Below, one piece after another: positions 9,301 to 16,309 of a DNA stretch of 64,000 nt. The notes beneath the pieces were generated by a model. It made no database searches. It had not been told where the DNA came from and worked only from the letters and a program-made list of their open reading frames with translations. Source of the stretch: Saprospiraceae bacterium (GTDB taxonomy: Bacteria > Bacteroidota > Bacteroidia > Chitinophagales > Saprospiraceae); contig JADJTQ010000006.1 of assembly GCA_016711125.1 (NCBI GenBank), positions 186,001-250,000 on the forward strand. Direction: 5' to 3'. Both the position numbers and the translations under genes were made by a program. Position 1 is the stretch's first letter, and every line of letters starts with the position of its first letter.

Positions 9301-9697
9301 GGTCATTCCTCAAGATATTGGCCGGGTATTGTTAAATTTAATCAATAACGCTTTTCAGGCCCTGTCTGAAGTAACTTTAGCAAATGAGGAGCCTGATTAT
9401 AGACCACTTGTCTCGATCAGCACAAAACTATTGCCCGAACCTGTGCTGAGCTTGTCGAAGCAGGGTGCAGGGGGTGGACATCTCCAAATCTCCATCTCTG
9501 ACAACGGCCCGGGAGTTCCGCAGGACATCAAAGATAAGATCTTCCAACCCTTTTTTACCACAAAACCGGCAGGGCAGGGTACAGGGTTGGGATTGAGTCT
9601 GAGCTATGATATTATCAAAGCTCATGGAGGTACCATAAATCTGCAGAGTAAAGAAGGGGATGGGTCGGAGTTTGTAATTCATTTACCTATAACCTGA
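6320..9697 (+). CDS. Two-component propeller / Y_Y_Y histidine kinase
   Basis: About 1125 residues. GTG 6320 is preferred as start: it lies 14 bases after the previous stop and gives a signal peptide (VRNILIILIFICAADISAQ). The frame could also open at GTG 6260 inside the upstream gene, which would bury the signal peptide. The periplasmic part has Reg_prop beta-propeller blades (NIWISSGSQGLIKYNG, YVWIGSFSGGLSRYD, MWIGTVAGIDYW) and a Y_Y_Y domain (YKLEHHDEHWQNG, APGKYTFRLKA). A single membrane helix follows (WWANMIYAILFAIGVWMV), then a coiled coil and the kinase core with His877 in GIAHEIQNP. Unlike many HTCS proteins it lacks receiver and AraC domains, so output must be by a partner. A loop before the G1 box carries a repeat-derived insert (see 9431-9478). 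Confidence 0.9.
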   Translation: MRNILIILIFICAADISAQDFQISPVQFPATYNANGANGISQDQYGNIWISSGSQGLIKYNGQDFTSFHSERNNPESLISDRLECILVDRYGYVWIGSFSGGLSRYDIEFEKFTNFIHDENDSLSIRSNAIRSFAEDPNGGMWIGTVAGIDYWNPETKQFEHDFVKGEASEILQAEHVRVLYFDKAGFLWAGTSSPFYGEQSEGGLFKIDPSSKTVLRYHNGTDDSSLVDNCVTAIFEDSRGIFWVGTAGDDGLYTMDRELGKFTRHPFDPSNPSKLSRPLAINLQYAADHIRFLGEDVLGRIWIGTFTNGINLYDPIKGTCIHLNGSRSDQYKLPYNNFWRALFTKDNLIWLTGWSPSTNDQILFKVNLQPVHIRENILGEPVGAFSEDKNNYIYAGSENSIYKLSPDDQTEESWHIPGTGQWHPFDIQIDSKGHLWISTTAGLVYFNTIDKKGQIHPVYDTDLAIGDLLEVYKSREISPDSILVGTSNGLFLFHADKNDFEFISLDIPDRTDRTALFISDILIDHKKNIWVALGNFGLIKLDSDLNSVKRYKFLDNVQDTPHAIELSEGKDLFVGNWRSGLRKYDYSKDTFTLVIDETGRLESDSYVQDILPQAESKLFLITQNGVFQYDSKSNTTLVMETDLLNSYDLLARSRYFSTKGFLYLGTSEGYIKFRPGEIQRDSNSFSPKPSIARIAVGDQIFRTTNEVPEAGIQLQYDQNDVTFRLSYVNHLTSTKEGDIQYKLEHHDEHWQNGRNDQEVYYFKLAPGKYTFRLKAQNDSGEWSEDSLKFNINPPWWLTWWANMIYAILFAIGVWMVHKIQKERTIRRERERNRERELAQAKEIEKAYADLKATQAQLIQSEKMASLGELTAGIAHEIQNPLNFVNNFSEVNEELIAELRDELKKGNLKEVESIIADLIQNEEKIKHHGKRAEAIVKSMLLHSRTSEGQRVPTDINALCDEYLRLAYHGIRAKDKSFNATIQTHLDPDLPKVEVIPQDIGRVLLNLINNAFQALSEVTLANEEPDYRPLVSISTKLLPEPVLSLSKQGAGGGHLQISISDNGPGVPQDIKDKIFQPFFTTKPAGQGTGLGLSLSYDIIKAHGGTINLQSKEGDGSEFVIHLPIT
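9431..9478 (+). repeat. In-frame palindromic-repeat insert in kinase ATPase loop
   Basis: This DNA encodes LPEPVLSLSKQGAGGG between SISTK and LQISISDNGPG. It contains CTGAGCTTGTCGAAGCAGG, which matches the widespread intergenic repeat type CTGAGCTTGTCGAAG. The kinases at 3940 and 1-875 have no such residues at this point, and the kinase at 10641 has a related insert at the same place. Confidence 0.55.
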
Positions 9698-9798
9698 CTC
9701 ATTGATCATGTGGAAATAAATGAGGGCTATAGATCATGAAAAAATAGGACTCTTAGCATGCAAATACCGAATTTTGTGGCCAAACGCCCTAGTAACCT

Positions 9799-10632
9799 AT
9801 GAAAGTTTTCCGACTTGTTCTACTACTGTTGATCGGTTGTTACCAGCGTCCAAGTTTTGGACAGAACAATTTACCTTCGGTACCGACCTATCTGGTCAAT
9901 GATGATCTCCTCGAACAGGTTTTACCAAACCAGGAATGGCTTATAGAAGAAGGAGAACAGTCACTGTCGATTCAGGAAATAAGGTCCGGAATCATCAAAG
10001 ATGGCACGATCATCGAAGGAGGTGATCAATTTTCAGTAAGGCGTGACCGGGCATATTGGTATAAAATGGTCTTAATCAGTCCAGTGGGCAATGAACATGA
10101 AAAACTGAACATCAATCAAACTGGCAGCTACGGCGCATCTATTTCGGCACCCAATACCGTTAATGCCTACTTTTTCTTCGATGGCAAGATGGTGGATGAT
10201 GGCTATTCAGGAATCGGGGTGGGTAATGCTCAGCGAGATGTCAAACATGTTTTCTATCCAACGCTGATTGATTTTAACCTGCCTTCCAATCAGCCCTTAG
10301 AGATCTGGATCAAAGTGGTCTCGGATCAAGATTTCAAAGGTCAATTTGCAACCACTTTGGTATCGCATCGAGTCGACATTACCTCCTTGAATCGATTCGG
10401 TACAGTTAATCAGATTGTGTTGGGATCTTTAATTTTCATGTTGCTCGTCGGACTATTTCTCTGGTATTGGTTTAGGGAGAGGGTTTATGTCTGGTTCTTA
10501 ATCTTTGTCCTGGTTAATTTATGGACAATAATTATTTATATGACTGGAAATCAGTTTATTGATTCTCTTTTTCCGGAAAACCCAATTTTGATTAATCTAA
10601 TTTTGGGTTATAATGATCTTTTAAGTTTATAG
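9799..10632 (+). CDS. 7TM-DISM sensor histidine kinase, N-terminal part (frameshifted)
   Basis: This is the sensor half of a kinase whose frame breaks at 10619-10622. It has a signal peptide (MKVFRLVLLLLIGCYQRPSFG), then a 7TMR-DISM extracellular beta domain (residues ~30-195, with an RAYWYKMVLIS-type core and PLEIWIKVVSD), then the first transmembrane helices (IVLGSLIFMLLVGLFLWYWF and VWFLIFVLVNLWTIIIYM). The frame ends in NDLLSL-TAG. One more T in the run at 10619-10622 would continue it as NDLFKFIVTLLFGRVF into the next reading frame, restoring a normal seven-helix membrane domain. DISM ectodomains are thought to sense carbohydrates or other small ligands. Confidence 0.8.
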   Translation: MKVFRLVLLLLIGCYQRPSFGQNNLPSVPTYLVNDDLLEQVLPNQEWLIEEGEQSLSIQEIRSGIIKDGTIIEGGDQFSVRRDRAYWYKMVLISPVGNEHEKLNINQTGSYGASISAPNTVNAYFFFDGKMVDDGYSGIGVGNAQRDVKHVFYPTLIDFNLPSNQPLEIWIKVVSDQDFKGQFATTLVSHRVDITSLNRFGTVNQIVLGSLIFMLLVGLFLWYWFRERVYVWFLIFVLVNLWTIIIYMTGNQFIDSLFPENPILINLILGYNDLLSL

Positions 10633-10640
10633 TAACCTTA

Positions 10641-12074
10641 TTGTTTGGAAGAGTTTTTATTAATACAAGAAAGTATTTTCCCAAGGCAGATAATATTCTC
10701 ATCATCAGCATTGTGGTTTTTTTCTCTTTGGCTTTTGTATACTCATTGCAGCCCAATTTTCCAGGGATTATTAATTTTATTATGTTAAGCACTATATACC
10801 TAGCCTTAGGTTGTTTTGTATTGATTCTTGGCTACTTTATTTTTTCAAATAATAAGCTGGCCAGGTTTTACAGTATTGGCGCAATCACCCCTTTTTTGGG
10901 TATATTATATGTCACAATATCATCGGTATTAGGCTTTAAGGACATTCAGCAATACGGTGGTGTGTTTATCGGCTTAGGCCCGGTACTGGCGCTTGGATTG
11001 GCCATGGTTTACCGTTTCAAAATTGTGGTCGATGAAAAATTACAGGCTGAGGAGGAGACTAAAGCATTATTGTCCAATCAAAATGTTATTCTTGAGGATC
11101 AGGTGAAGAAAAGGACGGCAGAACTGAGTCGATCTTTGGAAAACCTTAAGACCACCCAGGCACAACTCATTCAGTCTGAAAAAATGGCTTCATTGGGTGA
11201 GTTGACAGCTGGAATTGCTCATGAAATTCAAAACCCGCTTAATTTTGTGAATAATTTTTCAGAGGTATCCAAAGAACTGGCACTAGAACTAAACGACGAA
11301 GTAGGTAAAAACGGAGAAATAGATCGGAAGCTGGTCGAGGAAATTGCTCAGGATATTTTTCAGAATCAGGAAAAGATACATCATCATGGAAAACGGGCAG
11401 AAGATATTGTCAAATCCATGCTAATGCATTCACGAACCAGTTCGGGTGAAAAGGAGCTCACTAATATTAATAGTCTTTGCGATGAATATCTAAGATTGGC
11501 CTACCAAGGAATGCGTGCCAAGGATAAGTCATTTAATATAAAATTTGAGACGTTCTTCGGTCCCGGCTTACCCTTAGTTGAAGTCATTCCGCAGGACATT
11601 GGGAGAGTATTGCTTAATCTCGTTAACAATGCCTTTCAAGCCTGTGCTGAGCAGCTGAGAACCAATCTGACAGATTTAGCCGATCCGGGAGATCCAGCTA
11701 ATCTGTCCGATTTAAATCGATACAAACCGATGGTCTCGATCAGCACTAAGTTATCCCCCGAGCCTGGGCTGAACTCGTCGAAGCAGGGCAAGGTCGCCGC
11801 CGGCCAAAGCCTAAAGGCGACGGACGGGGTGGATTCCTCGGGAAGTAAGTTTCTCGCAATCACCATCTCCGATAACGGCCCTGGCATTCCAGCTGAAATC
11901 AAAGACAAAATCTTCCAACCCTTTTTTACTACGAAACCTGCCGGGCAGGGTACTGGGTTGGGATTGAGTCTCAGTTATGATATTATCAAAGCGCATGGTG
12001 GCCAGCTGAATGTTCACTCGGAAGAGGGCGGAGGTTCCGAATTTATTATTACTTTACCCATCAATTCACAATAG
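10641..12074 (+). CDS. 7TM-DISM sensor histidine kinase, C-terminal part (frameshifted)
   Basis: This continues the gene at 9799 in another frame, open from 10617. It supplies the remaining membrane helices (ILIISIVVFFSLAFVYSL, FIMLSTIYLALGCFVLILGYFIF, ITPFLGILYVTISSVLG, GGVFIGLGPVLALGLAMVY), a coiled coil (KKRTAELSRSLENLKTTQAQL) and the kinase core with the histidine codon at 11220, N-box NLVNNAFQA, G1 DNGPGIP and G2 GTGLGLSLSYD. Two loops are unusually long: ~11661-11720 (DLADPGDPANLSDL) and ~11757-11845 (PEPGLNSSKQGKVAAG and on); both look like translated repeat DNA. The gene ends 6 bases before a receiver gene, its probable partner. Confidence 0.85.
   Translation: MFGRVFINTRKYFPKADNILIISIVVFFSLAFVYSLQPNFPGIINFIMLSTIYLALGCFVLILGYFIFSNNKLARFYSIGAITPFLGILYVTISSVLGFKDIQQYGGVFIGLGPVLALGLAMVYRFKIVVDEKLQAEEETKALLSNQNVILEDQVKKRTAELSRSLENLKTTQAQLIQSEKMASLGELTAGIAHEIQNPLNFVNNFSEVSKELALELNDEVGKNGEIDRKLVEEIAQDIFQNQEKIHHHGKRAEDIVKSMLMHSRTSSGEKELTNINSLCDEYLRLAYQGMRAKDKSFNIKFETFFGPGLPLVEVIPQDIGRVLLNLVNNAFQACAEQLRTNLTDLADPGDPANLSDLNRYKPMVSISTKLSPEPGLNSSKQGKVAAGQSLKATDGVDSSGSKFLAITISDNGPGIPAEIKDKIFQPFFTTKPAGQGTGLGLSLSYDIIKAHGGQLNVHSEEGGGSEFIITLPINSQ
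11661..11720 (+). repeat. Low-complexity in-frame insert in kinase gene
   Basis: This segment encodes NLTDLADPGDPANLSDLNR, absent from the sister kinases, which go straight from the N-box region to YKP. The DNA has an AATCTGACAGATT palindrome and repeated GATCC units. It lies on the variable loop of the GHKL domain, where extra residues are least harmful. Confidence 0.4.
11757..11845 (+). repeat. In-frame palindromic-repeat insert in kinase ATPase loop
   Basis: The insert starts with GAGCCTGGGCTGAACTCGTC then GAAGCAGGG, a diverged form of the repeat at 9431-9478, and sits at the same site before the G1 box. It continues with a second palindromic unit having GTCGCC at 11793-11798 and GGCGAC about 20 bases later. 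Neither unit breaks the frame. Confidence 0.5.
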
Positions 12075-12080
12075 ACCAAA

Positions 12081-12458
12081 ATGAAAATTCTCGTAGTTGA
12101 TGACGAAAGAGATGTACAATTTCTGTTCCAACAGCGCTTCAGAAAGGAAATTAAGAATGATGAAATGACCTTTGTTTTTGCTTTTTCAGGCGAGGAGGCA
12201 TTGACATATCTGGAAAATAATAGGCATGACTCTGTGCTTATCCTTTCGGATATCAATATGCCGGGAATGAGTGGCTTGGAGCTTCTGAATAATATCAAAA
12301 CTGCCTATAAAACACCACCACCGGTTGTCATGATGATAACCGCTTATGGTGATCAAGAAAACTTTAATACCGCCATGAGACTTGGTGCGGATGACTTTCT
12401 TACTAAACCGTTGGAATTTAGTGTACTGAAAGAAAAACTAAAAAGAATAGCCTCATGA
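12081..12458 (+). CDS. Single-domain response regulator (receiver)
   Basis: This 125-residue stand-alone receiver has all phosphorylation residues: the acidic pair in KILVVDDERD, the phosphoacceptor Asp in VLILSDINMPGMSG, Thr in VMMITAYGD and Lys in DDFLTKPLEF. It has no output domain, so it should act by protein contact or as a phosphate shuttle. It begins 6 bases after the kinase gene and its last codons overlap the next gene by 4 bases (ATGA), which means translational coupling with the receiver-cyclase. A near copy, frameshifted, is at 15838-16213 behind another kinase. Confidence 0.9.
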   Translation: MKILVVDDERDVQFLFQQRFRKEIKNDEMTFVFAFSGEEALTYLENNRHDSVLILSDINMPGMSGLELLNNIKTAYKTPPPVVMMITAYGDQENFNTAMRLGADDFLTKPLEFSVLKEKLKRIAS

Positions 12459-13495
12459 CAAAGATTCTGGTGGTGGATGATGAACCGGATTTAGAAGTAC
12501 TCATCAAGCAGAAATTTCGAAAGAGTATTCGGGAGAAACAATACGAATTTGTTTTTGCTCATAATGGTAAACAAGCTCTTGAGCAGCTAGCTGCTCATGA
12601 TGATGTGGCGGTCGTCTTAAGTGATATCAATATGCCGGAAATGGATGGTTTAACCCTTCTGTCAAGGCTAGGTGAAGATCACTATCTCTTAAAATCCGTC
12701 ATTATTTCTGCATATGGGGATATGGAAAATATTCGCACCGCAATGAATCGGGGGGCATTTGATTTTATCACGAAACCCATCAATTTTGAAGATTTGGAAT
12801 TGACTATGATCAAAACGATCAAACACGTGCTCCAAATGCGCAAAACCATGCAGGCCATCAAGGAGAACAATATACTTCGAATGTATGTAGATGATACTGT
12901 ACTTAATTTTATGAATAGTCGTGAATTTGAGTCTGCACTAATGATCAATGAAACCGTAGATGCCACGGTCGTATTTTTTGATATATGTGGGTTTACCGAG
13001 ATCAGTGAAAAAGAGTCTCCCGATGGTGTTGTTAAGCTACTGAATGGCTATTTTGATGTGATTGTCAAACAAATTATCGATCAGGGAGGATTGGTCGACA
13101 AATTTATCGGTGATGCGATCATGGCAGTCTTTCGGGGTGACTATCATTTGGACCGGGCTATTGATGCCAGTCTCGCCGTGCGCCAGCAAATCGAGGCACT
13201 TCCAGCCTTATCCGATCACTTTACGTATTCACCGAAAGTATCCATAGGCATTAATAGTGGAGAAATGATCTCTGGTAATATCGGATCAGCTCAGTTGCGG
13301 CGATTGGATTATACCGTTATTGGTGATGTGGTTAATATCGCCCAAAGATTTCAGTCGGTTGCCCAACCTGGTCAGATTGTGATTAGTGAGATGGCCTACG
13401 GAGAAATTAAAGAATCATTTAAGTGTAAGAAAATTGGGGAAATGCCACTAAAGAATAAATCCGAGCCAATCACGATCTATGAAGTGCTGGAATAA
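12455..13495 (+). CDS. Response regulator with class III adenylyl cyclase output
   Basis: This is a 346-residue cytosolic protein. Residues 1-125 are a receiver (KILVVDDEPD, phosphoacceptor Asp in VVLSDINMPEMDG, Lys in FITKPINF). A short linker helix leads to a class III nucleotidyl cyclase domain (~165-345). Both metal aspartates are present (VFFDICGFTEIS and KFIGDAIMAVF), as are the transition-state Asn and Arg in GDVVNIAQRF. The substrate pair is Lys (VDKFIGD) and Thr (DYTVIGD), as in class IIIb adenylyl cyclases, so ATP to cAMP is the likely reaction. The start overlaps the upstream receiver by 4 bases. Phosphorylation by the adjacent kinase probably switches cyclase activity. Confidence 0.9.
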   Translation: MTKILVVDDEPDLEVLIKQKFRKSIREKQYEFVFAHNGKQALEQLAAHDDVAVVLSDINMPEMDGLTLLSRLGEDHYLLKSVIISAYGDMENIRTAMNRGAFDFITKPINFEDLELTMIKTIKHVLQMRKTMQAIKENNILRMYVDDTVLNFMNSREFESALMINETVDATVVFFDICGFTEISEKESPDGVVKLLNGYFDVIVKQIIDQGGLVDKFIGDAIMAVFRGDYHLDRAIDASLAVRQQIEALPALSDHFTYSPKVSIGINSGEMISGNIGSAQLRRLDYTVIGDVVNIAQRFQSVAQPGQIVISEMAYGEIKESFKCKKIGEMPLKNKSEPITIYEVLE

Positions 13496-13697
13496 TCAAT
13501 GAAATCTGTTTGATTTCGATGATTTGTTTTCGTATACTCAGACATTTATTTTTTTTTCTGCTACGGGGTCTTTTTTCATATCATTCCGTTTCCAATGAGT
13601 TTGGAAATCATGAATTGGTTGGGCAAGACGATATCTCACCTCCTCAGATCATTGAAGCAGGAGTTTTATTCGAAAAAATCACTTTGTGGCGCTAAAA

Positions 13698-14324
13698 TTA
13701 TTGCAAATATTCCCGCACTTTTTTCTGAATGAATTTCTTGATTTCTGGCCAGGTTTGACCTTTTAGACTGATCGGTTCTTCACTATCTTCAGCATCGACA
13801 AAGTATGTGAGTGCATAAAGGATAGATATCAAAAGTTGTTGAGTAGGAAATTTTTCAGAATATGCATCGATGCTATCTTGAAGGGAATAATGCTTTAATA
13901 ATTCTGCGACATCCCAAAAATCTTTCTTAACAGCTCTTCTAAGTATTGCAGAAATTTTCATGGCCATGATCTCGAGAGGATCAAGCATTCGTACGCCATC
14001 GACTTTCAGGATTTCCTTAATTTGCAGATGTTGATGATATTTGACAAAGTCAACCTTGACGTCATTTACAAACCCAAATAGACCTATCGGATTATTTGCT
14101 CTCAGATAGGTGAATCCATCAATTTCCCGCTCTAGAACCTTGATCAACATTTGATTTTCAAATTCCACACTTGAAAACAAATCAATGTCTACTGACAACC
14201 GGTGTCCGTATTGAAGAGCTAAGGCGGTGCCACCAACCAAATAAAACTTATTAAGCTCACCTAGACTCATTAACTGCCTTAATACATAAAGTAGCTCGGG
14301 TCGGATTGCGCTAAGTTGTAGCAT
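13698..14324 (-). CDS. AbiEii/AbiGii-family nucleotidyltransferase toxin
   Basis: This 208-residue protein has the nucleotidyltransferase core FYLVGGTALALQYGHR followed by SVDIDLFSS, and later KVDFVKYHQ and LDPLEIMAMKISAILRRAVKKD. These mark the AbiEii toxin family (type IV toxin-antitoxin and phage abortive infection; some members transfer nucleotides to tRNA). Its first 46 bases overlap the end of the upstream gene, so the two are translationally linked. The pair stands on the minus strand inside a plus-strand kinase cluster, an insertion-like position. Activity cannot be judged from sequence alone, but no catalytic residue is obviously missing. Confidence 0.85.
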   Translation of the reverse strand: MLQLSAIRPELLYVLRQLMSLGELNKFYLVGGTALALQYGHRLSVDIDLFSSVEFENQMLIKVLEREIDGFTYLRANNPIGLFGFVNDVKVDFVKYHQHLQIKEILKVDGVRMLDPLEIMAMKISAILRRAVKKDFWDVAELLKHYSLQDSIDAYSEKFPTQQLLISILYALTYFVDAEDSEEPISLKGQTWPEIKKFIQKKVREYLQ

Positions 14325-14614
14325 CTATAATCTTCAGGTTTGTTATCTAATACGGCACATGCCAGATGGATACTATGTAATGGGAGCCATTTGGCTTTAA
14401 CCAGGGCTTGTCTAATCCGATCATCACCATAATATCTCCTGCACTGCCGGATATCCTCTACATCTCCTCGCTCGAAGACTCTCTCGATAACGAAAGAGGC
14501 CCTTAGATCGTAGTCCAGGTTGTCAAAATCTACATCCCAAAAAATACGGCGATGGAAGACCGGTATCCTCTTTTTAGTATTCATCATCGTAAAATTACGA
14601 AGTTGCGAGGACAA
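14279..14614 (-). CDS. DUF6922-like partner (probable antitoxin) of AbiEii
   Basis: This 111-residue protein begins at ATG 14614. Recognisable segments are PVFHRRIFWDVDFDNLDY, SFVIERVFERGDVEDIR and, near the C-terminus, LACAVLDNKPEDYRCY. Small proteins of this type (DUF6922) regularly sit upstream of AbiEii-like nucleotidyltransferases in Bacteroidota, which makes it the likely antitoxin. It overlaps the toxin start by 46 bases. The fold and any DNA-binding role are not evident from the sequence. The gap 14615-14879 upstream shows no coding signal. Confidence 0.7.
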   Translation of the reverse strand: MSSQLRNFTMMNTKKRIPVFHRRIFWDVDFDNLDYDLRASFVIERVFERGDVEDIRQCRRYYGDDRIRQALVKAKWLPLHSIHLACAVLDNKPEDYRCYNLAQSDPSYFMY

Positions 14615-14879
14615 ATTTTGAAACCGCTAGCTTCATTTTTGAAATGGGTAATGCCCCGTCCGCTCTAAAATTCCATTGTATGTAGCAATAGCCTGTGGTC
14701 AGGACGTTATCGAATGGCGAGTTTGCAAGTGCTGATAGGAGCCTGGAGATTAAATTACTCTAGAGTCTTTGCGATGAATCAAATTGATGGACTGGACTTT
14801 CAATCTACTAGTATCAGCGGATATCTTATCTTGAGTAGAAATTAGGGAGTAGACCCGGGAGGGTGAGATCATATCCACC

Positions 14880-15829
14880 ATGCACCAAGCTTTCGAAAAG
14901 ATATTGAAAATAATAGAGGAATCGTCGATGGATGATGGGGCCAAAACATCCCTTCTCAATGCATGCAAGAAGGTGGATGAGGAACTTACCATCTTTAGAA
15001 GTGCGATGCAGAAGTCCGATGATGCGCTCAGACAATCACTTGAGGATTTGAGAGCTGCACAGACCCAATTGATTCAGTCGGAGAAAATGGCCACACTCGG
15101 AGAGCTCACCTCGGGCATCGCTCACGAGATCCAAAACCCATTGAATTTTATAAATAATTTTGCTGAAGTAAACAGCGAGCTGGCAGACGAAATCACCAAA
15201 GAGTTAGCTTTGGGAAATACTGGTGCAGCAAAGGAGCTTCTGACGGACCTACAAGATAATAATGGTAAAATTTGCTTTCATGGTATACGAGCGGCATCTA
15301 TTGTAAAAGTATGTTGCAGCATTCATGGACAAATACCGAACAGAAGGAACTGACTGACATAAATGCTCTTTGTGATGAGTACCTCAGATTGGCTTATCAT
15401 GGGATGTGCGCGAAGGATAAATCTTTTAATGTGACCATCGAGACGTCTTTTGATGAATTATTGAGGCCGATCGAGGTTGTACCTCAGGATATTGGAAGAG
15501 TCTTGCTCAATATAATCACCAAGCCTTTTATGCGGTCTCCGAAAAAAGAAATAAGGTATCCAGTAATTATTTACCTAAAATTTCCTTGGTCACCAGGAAT
15601 TTACAGGATTTAGTAGAAATTCAACTAATTGATAATGGCAATGGTATCTCAGAAGAAATCCAAAACAAGATTTTTCAACCTTTTTTACTACCAAACCAAC
15701 CGGAGCGGGAACTGGCTTGGGGCTATCACTGAGCTTTGATATTATTAGATCTCATAGTGGAGATATTAAGTTGAATCTCATGAGAATATAGGAACCTCTT
15801 TTACGATTACATTACCTCAAAATATTTAG
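14880..15829 (+). pseudogene. Soluble histidine kinase, broken by four frameshifts
   Basis: This is a short kinase without sensor or membrane helix: MHQAFEKILKIIEESSMDDG, a coiled coil, GELTSGIAHEIQNPLNF, CDEYLRLAYHG, PQDIGRVLLNI, IDNGNGISEEI, GLGLSLSFDII and terminal TLPQNI-TAG. The pieces lie in different frames. Single bases appear to be missing near 15305-15309 (IVK-MLQHS), 15517-15521 (NII-QAFYAV), in the T-run 15681-15686 (QPFFTTKP) and near 15776 (LNSHENIG). With these restored, about 318 codons read through. A receiver gene follows, also frameshifted. Four defects in one kilobase suggest either a real pseudogene or a poorly covered stretch. Confidence 0.85.
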
Positions 15830-15837
15830 CAGCAGGC

Positions 15838-16213
15838 ATGAAAATACTAGTTGTTGATGATGAACAAGATGTGCAAGTGTTGTTTGAGCAACGTTTCCGG
15901 AAAAGAAATCAGGAATGGTGAAATGACTTTTGCGTTTGCTTTTTCTGGTGAAGAGGCACTGCTTTATCTGGAAAGCAAGCCACATGAAGCGGTCTTGATC
16001 CTTTCCGATATCAACATGCCGGGGATGAGTGGTTTGGAATTACTAAAGAAGATAAAGATGACCTACAAAAATCCACCACCTGTTGTGATGATGATAACCG
16101 CATATGGCGATGAGGAGAACTACAATACAGCCATGCAACTTGGTGCAGATGACTTCCTGACTAAACCTCTTGAATTTGCTTTGCTTAAGGAAAAACTGAG
16201 GGAGATCAAATAG
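15838..16213 (+). pseudogene. Single-domain receiver, frameshifted near its start
   Basis: From ATG 15838 it reads MKILVVDDEQDVQVLFEQRF and then fails after the A-run 15901-15904. Removing one A joins it to KEIRNGEMTFAFAFSGEEAL and the rest of a normal receiver (VLILSDINMPGMSG, VMMITAYGDEENY, DDFLTKPLEFALLKEKL). It is a close paralog of the receiver at 12081-12458 and likewise follows a kinase, so a kinase-receiver unit was duplicated. If the extra base is a sequencing error the gene is intact. Confidence 0.8.
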
Positions 16214-16309
16214 TAAAAAAAATTATCGGTACGCCCCATGGTACATAATAACATTGGGAGTTAATCAGATCAGCCGAATTGAAACAATTGAGCAGTCTTT
16301 TAAAGCTCT

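Noticed and set aside
10619..10622. Programmed ribosomal frameshift in the 7TM-DISM kinase
   Set aside because: There is no classical slippery heptamer or clear downstream structure; a missing T in a run, as seen at many other sites in the window, explains it better.
13510..13695. 61-residue frame between the receiver-cyclase and the toxin gene
   Set aside because: It starts at TTG, shows no recognisable motif, and has a hydrophobic then unrelated tail; I see no support that it is a gene.
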